The notes under the pieces are model-generated. The model worked only from the letters and a program-made list of their open reading frames with translations, did no database searches and was not told where the DNA came from. Of a stretch of DNA of 12,919 nucleotides, positions 7,373 through 12,919 are shown piece after piece. A program made the translations under genes and the position numbers. The DNA is from Spongospora subterranea (lineage: Eukaryota > Endomyxa > Phytomyxea > Plasmodiophorida > Plasmodiophoridae): positions 1 through 12,919 of the forward strand of contig OUQQ01000421.1 of the NCBI GenBank assembly GCA_900404475.1, read 5' to 3'. The number at the start of each line of letters is the position of its first letter. Within the stretch, counting starts at the first letter, position 1.

Positions 7373-8295
7373 TCAAATCATTTCCGATTTCCGTTCCTCT
7401 GTTTCATATTCGATTTCGACGAAAGACCGGCGTCCTTTTCGCTTCGTGAACTTAGGCAATACGTGATCGGCGTCTTCGTCCCCAGACTGACTATTTTCGT
7501 CATCCGAATCGGTCATATCTTCATTGTAATCTTCCATATCGTCATCATCGATAACGTCGTTGTCGTACGCCTCGACAAACTCACTCTCTTGTTCGTCCTC
7601 ATCAGATACCGCCACTTCTTCTAGCGCCTATTACACAATTCGTTATCTCGATGTTCGATGATAATCTGGTTCAAACTAACCTCTCGATACTCCTGCATTG
7701 GGAAATTATAGATATCGCCATATGTTCCTTGTTTGAGCCTTTCCAATAACTCACTCTTAATCGAATTAGTTATACGAGCCGCTTTTAAAGCTTTGGCTTC
7801 TCGCCTGGTCTCTCGGCGATCAATTTTCTTTGAAATGGAAACCACCTTTGGCCTGCGAAATGATTAACATTTGATCTGTTTGATCATCCTATATCGCTAA
7901 ACATACCTGACAGATAAGGCAAGTTTCCTCATTCGAATCAAGTACTGATGGATTTTAGTCAGTCTCTGCTTGCATCTATGAATCATATGGCCTGGCCAGT
8001 GAATCATCTGTTTGTCGATAACGGCCAACGATTGAGTGTAATTTGCGGGAAGAGCGATCTTCTCCCATAAATTGAGAGGGGAGTGCGCCCTTTCAATGGT
8101 TTTAATCCACAAGAACAGCTTTCCTTCATCCTCTTTGATAGTAGCATATCTGCTATTAGCTAAAGGGCATGATGCACGATTGCACAGCCCTGTCACATTG
8201 TCGTTATTGCGACAGAAATCTTGGGTCGCCGTCTTAGTTTTAAACGAACAGAAGTCGGTCGATATGACCGACCAGATCATGTCATCATGTTGCAT
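7373..8295 (-). CDS. MAK16: MAK16 ribosome biogenesis protein (3 exons)
   Basis: Encodes a 271-residue MAK16 homologue, a nucleolar factor needed for 60S subunit assembly, known in yeast to work with Rpf1, Nsa1 and Rrp1. Minus-strand exons are 8295-7907, 7852-7681 and 7627-7373; introns of 54 bp (GTATGT...GCAG) and 53 bp (GTTAGT...ATAG), both in phase. The N-terminus [11 protein letters not shown] is followed by the four family cysteines at 16, 28, 38 and 43 ([28 protein letters not shown]), a metal or Fe-S binding module. Then come [34 protein letters not shown], the post-intron [20 protein letters not shown] and [17 protein letters not shown]. Exon 3 gives the acidic tail and the conserved end [10 protein letters not shown]. 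Human MAK16 is 300 aa. It converges with the Myb gene and diverges from the flavoprotein gene. Confidence 0.95.
8254..8272 (-). other. Perfect hairpin in the MAK16 5' coding region
   Basis: GTCGGTC (8254-8260) and GACCGAC (8266-8272) flank a 5-base loop. On the MAK16 mRNA this 7-bp GC-rich stem lies about 23 bases after the start of the coding sequence, over codons 8-14 (WSVISTD). It may affect initiation or be a coincidence. Confidence 0.4.
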
Positions 8296-8849
8296 GGTGA
8301 TATAGAAACTACCTCTCGATCAACAAAGATGGATCTCGACAGAAGCGAATCCTGGTTCCAGAGGTCAACGGGAATATCTTACGGACTCCGCTACGGACTT
8401 CAACGCAACATCAAAAAAAAAAGTCGAGTTTTTTGTGCGACGTTCTATACAAAACTTCATTCGAGGTTATTTCAGTTCCTTTCTTTGCCAGCTCATATTG
8501 GTGTTATTGACCCTTGGATAACAGCTATCCTAATTGGGGTAATGGTGTACTGAGGAGAAAACAAAATGGCGAACTCTCAAAATCCTGTTGTTCAACAGTA
8601 ATTCGCGATTTTGAAGATGAAATAAAGCATAATCCGCCAAAAAAGGTGAAAGGATTCTGAAAGGGAGAATGATGACCAACGAAGTCTCGGGAACGTTCGT
8701 AGTTGAGGAGATTGGCCGGTAACGAACAGGAAATAGACAGTGAACAGGCCGCGCCATGGACACCAGGAAGGGCAGGAATAACTCTGCCAACGGTTCACCG
8801 ACCTGGCTCATCGTTAAATCCCCATATCGATCGCCTCCAGCGGATATTA
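8296..8849. promoter_or_regulatory. Divergent intergenic region between MAK16 and the flavoprotein gene
   Basis: About 550 bp shared by two head-to-head genes, so both promoters should lie here. A small plus-strand open frame (ATG at 8330, stop 8551-8553, 74 codons) has a hydrophobic C-terminal end (WITAILIGVMVY) and matches no family I know; it is probably fortuitous. There is a run of ten A at 8413-8422. A short ATG frame (MMTNEVSGTFVVEEIGR) ends at 8721 and could be an upstream ORF or part of an unrecognised first exon. Confidence 0.4.
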
Positions 8850-10792
8850 ATGGATGATCCGGTTCGCTCGAACCCCAACGCACCGCCAGCACCCGCCGTC
8901 GATACCCCATATGATCTAGTCGTATTGGGAGCTGGCCCAGCTGGTCTAGCCGCAGCTGCAAAGGCTCTAGACCTGGGGTACGTCGCCATACCACTCAATC
9001 ATTTATCGTGCCCTTAACCGATATGTAGAGCCAAGGTCGCCCTTATCGAAAAAGACCAGAGCTCTCGGGATCGTTGGCGAATGATCAGGGTCGGACATGC
9101 GTTCATATCTCATTCGGTAATCCAATCGTATTTCAATTCAGCATATAATGTCGACAGTCGATTATTACTGCTCCCGCGAAAAGGTTCAAATCAGATTTCA
9201 TTCAAATCTGCAGTAATATGTTGATGGTTTATATCAACAGAACAATGGTGATAGGCCTGATAGCAGCAGCTCCATTTCAGTAAATCCGATGCAAACAGAC
9301 CGTGATATGTCAGATTTGCACGAGGTTTGAAATATTCATCGCCAACAAAACACTGAACTTATTGTTGTTGTTAACTACAGTTGGGCTGTGATATATTCTA
9401 CGGAACTGGGAAACTGATTGGCAAAAACATGGCTGAAGTGAACGGTGTTCAGATACCGTTCAAGAAGGCTATCATTGCAGTTGGATGTCGATCCACTGAT
9501 AATTCACTGAAAGTCGCATATGAAAGTATGTCGATGTCTGAGTTCAAGCCCCGTAATATTGTCATTATCGGGGCGACTCCTTCATCCATATCTGTCGCTC
9601 TCGCTCTGTCAAAGATTGGACATAAACTCACGATCGTCACGAAAGAGTCTGAGATATTCAACGATGCCATTAGCTCCGAAGTTCTCAATGACTATGTTCG
9701 CCAATTGCTTCAAATGTCATCTATCCGGATCGTTACTTTAAATCAGGTTCAACGATTATCTCCTTAATGCAATTGCGTTAACGCTCCCTATATAGTTCGT
9801 TCGAATCTCTCAGGATCCGGCTACAGGGACACTTCGAGTACTACTGAATAGTGGTCCAAGCTTACATCATTCAATTAAGGTTGACTTTCTGTTTTGATTC
9901 ATTTCAGGCAATCTATGTGTATTGACTTTTTCTGTTAGGCTGACTCGGTGATAATAATGGAGGACGATTTACCTGTTTTTTCCGAGATCGGTTTAGATAG
10001 CGCCGGTATTGATTACGGATTCAAATCTGAATTGTTTCTAATATATGATAGAACAGAAGTAGAATACAATACTACAAATGGAATCATTGTCGATGATTTC
10101 TATAGAACAACTGCAGATAATATCTACGCAATTGGGGATCTCATTAATATTGGAAAATACCGGTCACATTGTCGTTAATCTCTGAACCTGTCTCCACACC
10201 AACTATTGGCTGCCTACAGGTCCAGGGCACTCTCCGTTGTCCAAGGAAAACATGCCGCCATGAATGCCCTGGAGTTCACCCGCTACCGGTTTTCGAGTTT
10301 GGCGATCCCGCTTACCATTGCTGCAGTTCCAACGATATGTTGGGTCGGACACACCCTTCGCCACCTGACGACATTAGGAAAGTATGGCCTGTTGTCGTTA
10401 AACTGGGATTGCTCAGATTTCAACAGGAATCCAAATTGAAAAGTACCGGGAGGATTTGGAAAATGATGGGTGCATCGAGGTGTATACTGAGGCAAGTTCT
10501 TCCCGTATAATTGGTGCAGTTTGTATAGGTAAAGTGGCATTTGCAACATTATAAGAGATCTTGGTCCGTTAAGGCTTACAGTTAATTCTTAGGATATTAT
10601 GCATATCCTATAATATTGCAAATTTCAACCGTGATGCAGTCAAATACAGGGTTCAAAGAATTAGAAAATATTGTATCAAAAGTAGAGCTGCTACCATTGC
10701 TGCGAATGGCTATCAAAACTAGCCATTCTGTTGAAAAACCCTACTCATTTACTGCAATTCGAAGAAAACTTTTCAAGAAGATTTACCGATAA
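8850..10792 (+). CDS. Divergent pyridine-nucleotide-disulfide-oxidoreductase-like flavoprotein (about 10 exons)
   Basis: The model gives 468 residues. Exons: 8850-8977, 9029-9116, 9158-9212, 9281-9324, 9381-9746, 9814-9879, 9939-10162, 10220-10343, 10417-10528 and 10593-10792, all GT-AG and in phase. The fold follows dihydrolipoamide dehydrogenase, SthA and MerA: FAD motif YDLVVLGAGPAGLAAA (21-36) with the acidic end of strand 2 (ALIEKD, E50); LGCDIFYGTGKLIG; KKAIIAVGCRS; a second nucleotide-fold region NIVIIGATPSSISVALAL; second FAD motif NIYAIGDLIN with D316; LSVVQGKHAAMNAL; and C-terminal EVYTEASSRIIGAVCIG. Striking losses: no CxxxxC redox pair after strand 2, Thr/Ser in place of NAD(P)-site glycines 2 and 3, and no HPT..E motif at the end. 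It probably binds FAD but cannot do the classical disulfide chemistry. Weak points are the 41-bp intron 9117-9157 and intron 10344-10416, which removes a family-like WVGHTLRHL. The frame is open upstream to about 8703, so the start could be earlier. A decaying pseudogene is the alternative. Confidence 0.75.
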
Positions 10793-10800
10793 TGAGATTG

Positions 10801-12614
10801 CTATTGATAAGGACAAAATATATTCCCCATTTCCACATACACACTTTTCACCTGCGTCCAATTTTCCATTGCAGCAGATCCGTTTTCTCGGCCTAGTCCA
10901 GACTGCTTATTCCCGCCCCATGGCATCTCCACCTGAGGGTAACGGTTCAGATGACCCACATGTCAAGCTAAGCGGGCGTATCTACAGGAGTGATATTGTA
11001 ATTGTTGACATAGCATACTCCAGCCTGAAGTTGTGACACTAACTGATGAGCCCGGTTGATATCTTTAGTGAAAACACCGGCAGCTAATGCAAATTCGGTC
11101 GCATTTGCCCTTTCAACAACTTCCTCAGTAGATTCGAATTTTAAAACGCAAGCAACGGGTCCAAATATCTCCTAGACATGTTTAGTGGACGTTCCATGCA
11201 AGATTGTCACTCACTTACTTCTTTTACTATTGTCATGTCATCTCGACATCCTGTAAAAATGGTTGGCGGAATGAAGGCATCACCGAGACCATGGTCTTCG
11301 TCAAGCCCCCCCATGGATAATATAGCCCCTTCCTCAATGCCCTGCTTGATGTATTCAGCCACTTTATCACGATGGGTGCGGCTAACAAGAGCGCTGATTT
11401 GCGTATCGATTTCGAGAGGGTCTCCTCTGCGAAGAAGTCGCGCTCGCCGAACGAACTCGGCCACGAACTTGTTATGTATCGATGATTCAACAAATATTCG
11501 TGTACCATTTGAACATATTTGCCCATTCGAATAAAAATTAGCCATTAACGCTGCCGATACAGCATTATCTAATTTCAAAGAATCAATTTCCATAGAAACG
11601 AACATATTTGATGGGATCCTGGACGACTAACCAAGATCGCAGTCGGGGAATATAATCAATGGGCTCTTTCCACCTAATTCCATTGTAATCCGCTTCAAAT
11701 TGGACGAGCAATCAGAATAAATGCGCCTCCCCGTTTTGGCCGAACCCGTAAACGATATCTTCGATATATCGTGATGTGTGGAAAGTAATTCCCCTACTTC
11801 GGCATCGCCTATAACAACCTGATTACAACTTGACATCAATTATTGGCCTCAATCTTTTTGAGTGAGACTGAAACCTGAAACAGTCCGTCTGGGAGACCAG
11901 CCTCCTTATAAATGTTCGCTAATGAAATTGCTCCTAAAACTGTTTCAGGCGACGGCTTGTAAATCATGGCATTGCCAAAGGCTAATGCTGGGGCCGACTT
12001 CCAGACAGCACATTGAAATGGGTAGCTATAAGCAAAGACTCAATGATATTTTAAGAAAGTGGCAGAAAACTTCTTTCATACTTCCATGCCCCAATACCAC
12101 CAGTAATACCTAAAGACTCCCTCTTTGTGTATATGAAAGATCCCTCTGAGCTAACGGGAATATGCTCGCCAGATAATGTCATGGCCGCAGCAGCAAAATA
12201 TTCTAAACAATCCCGACCCGATACGACATCAACGACAAGGAGTTCAGACAATGGCCTGGAGGTATCAATACACTCTAATCTGGCGATTGCATCATTATTT
12301 GAAGGGGTTGATAAGAGGGAAGCAGCTTTAGAGAGTATTCGACCTGACCAGGAATTCACTGTACTGACTAAACTATATAAGCCTGTGATCTAACCTCTTT
12401 CAATACCGGTCATCTTCGCCCATGATTGATGCGCTTTTTTGGCATGCCGAATCGCATCCTCTACCAACGATTTATTTGCCATCGCCATTGCGCCTATTTG
12501 AGATGAACGAGCGGCGAACATAATTGGACGAACAATCGCTGAGCTGGAGCCTTTCGAGAATGCCCCATTAATCCATGATGTTAATGGCGATGGCCAATGG
12601 CAAGGGATTGACAT
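10801..12614 (-). CDS. ALDH9A1: Aldehyde dehydrogenase, ALDH9/betaine-aldehyde type (7 exons)
   Basis: A complete 495-residue NAD-dependent aldehyde dehydrogenase closest to ALDH9A1 (4-trimethylaminobutyraldehyde/betaine aldehyde dehydrogenase), the class used in carnitine and betaine synthesis. Minus-strand exons: 12614-12395, 12343-12082, 12025-11875, 11818-11632, 11568-11219, 11171-10986 and 10932-10801; introns of 47-63 bp, all GT-AG, phases 1, 2, 0, 1, 0, 0. Active-site parts are present: AWNYPF with N161 (its codon is rebuilt across intron 2), YKPSP with K184 for cofactor, FTGS 234-237, MELGGKSP with general base E258, [10 protein letters not shown] with nucleophile C292, EIFGPV with E391, and C-terminal [14 protein letters not shown]. 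The CSNGTR context and the VYVEMGNI end match ALDH9. The length equals the family norm. The N-terminus ([20 protein letters not shown]) is poorly conserved. It converges with the flavoprotein gene, 8 bp between stops. The exact substrate is inferred. Confidence 0.94.
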
Positions 12615-12919
12615 TGACAGATATTCGCCCCCCTTCCCGAAAGATTAAACAGTGTGCCCAAGCAGTGCGCGGAGATGAACACGACCGGTTTTTCCTGTAT
12701 CTGGTCATGATCGCGGATGATGAGCCAGACCCTTGGCCTTCATATTTCTACCCCTTCTCATTTGGTTAATTTGATCATCTGGACAGTGATTGATATATAA
12801 CACGATGTATTAGTAATATGGATATGGGGTGATATGTATAATAGACGGGGGTGGGTTGGACTCTTGTAACATGCAATTGATGTACATCTCCATATGACTG
12901 GAGTCGGGTGTGTGTGTGT
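12615..12919. promoter_or_regulatory. ALDH upstream region
   Basis: About 300 bp upstream of the minus-strand ALDH gene. A TATATA word at about 12793-12798, some 180 bp before the start codon, could serve as a promoter element. The plus-strand open frame here has no recognisable product. Confidence 0.35.
12908..12919. repeat. GT dinucleotide repeat at the window edge
   Basis: Six GT units run to the last base, so the full length is unknown. It is probably the start of a microsatellite. Confidence 0.7.

Noticed and set aside
7358..7624. Plus-strand frame opposite the MAK16 tail
   Set aside because: Mirror of the acidic GAT/GAA-rich MAK16 exon 3, which is clearly coding on the minus strand.
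8330..8553. 74-codon plus-strand ORF between MAK16 and the flavoprotein gene
   Set aside because: No family similarity, contains a poly(A)-run-encoded lysine stretch, and sits in the shared promoter region; kept only as a note.
8530..8994. 154-codon minus-strand open frame
   Set aside because: It lies antisense to the FAD-motif exon, has no domain, and is explained as a shadow of that exon and its flank.
9183..9193. GGTTCAAATCA resembling a tRNA B box
   Set aside because: No matching A box or cloverleaf; the bases are within a modelled flavoprotein exon.
12908..12919. GT repeat as a possible telomere or contig-end repeat
   Set aside because: Only six units are visible and cut by the window edge; an ordinary microsatellite is simpler.
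1..12919. Bacterial-type features such as CRISPR arrays, operons or Shine-Dalgarno sites
   Set aside because: Spliced eukaryotic genes throughout; no regularly spaced direct repeats with unique spacers.

Overview
The window is nuclear DNA of a compact eukaryotic genome. Six conserved protein genes can be read, and five of them are split by very short GT-AG introns (22 modelled, about 41-73 bp; one has a perfect TACTAAC branch site at 6924-6930). The gene content (Pol II subunit RPB4, ribosomal protein eS1/RPS3A, a TRF-like Myb protein, MAK16, a flavoprotein of the dihydrolipoamide dehydrogenase fold, an ALDH9-type aldehyde dehydrogenase) and the short introns fit an opisthokont. The eS1 wording (for example TTDKLRSL and YPLQN) leans towards a fungus, perhaps an early-diverging one. 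This placement is inference; no rRNA or organellar marker is present.

Layout. 1-2063: two diverged tandem copies of a unit carrying a SAM-domain ORF. The first ORF (474-785) is intact; the second (1861-2079) loses its SAM domain where a decayed Ty3/Gypsy-type integrase fragment begins (about 2064-2663). 2664-3373: no gene; hairpins, a degenerate CGCCAT-rich repeat and TATA-like boxes ahead of RPB4. 3374-4022: RPB4 (+, 3 exons). 4316-5080: RPS3A (+, intronless, GC-rich codons). 5081-6508: no gene I can defend; four perfect hairpins and some weak minus-strand open frames. 6509-7275: Myb/telobox protein (+, 4 exons). 7373-8295: MAK16 (-, 3 exons). 8850-10792: divergent pyridine-nucleotide-disulfide-oxidoreductase-like flavoprotein (+, about 10 exons). 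10801-12614: ALDH9-type gene (-, 7 exons, 495 aa). 12615-12919: ALDH upstream region ending in a GT repeat.

How it fits together. RPB4, RPS3A and MAK16 are housekeeping genes for transcription and ribosome production. The Myb and MAK16 genes converge with 97 bp between stop codons; the flavoprotein and ALDH genes converge with only 8 bp between stops, so their 3' UTRs very probably overlap. MAK16 and the flavoprotein diverge from a shared region of about 550 bp. The most unusual item is the flavoprotein: it keeps the FAD-binding motifs but lacks the redox cysteine pair, the NAD(P)-site glycines and the C-terminal His-Pro motif. The second is the short Myb protein with a TRF-type telobox.
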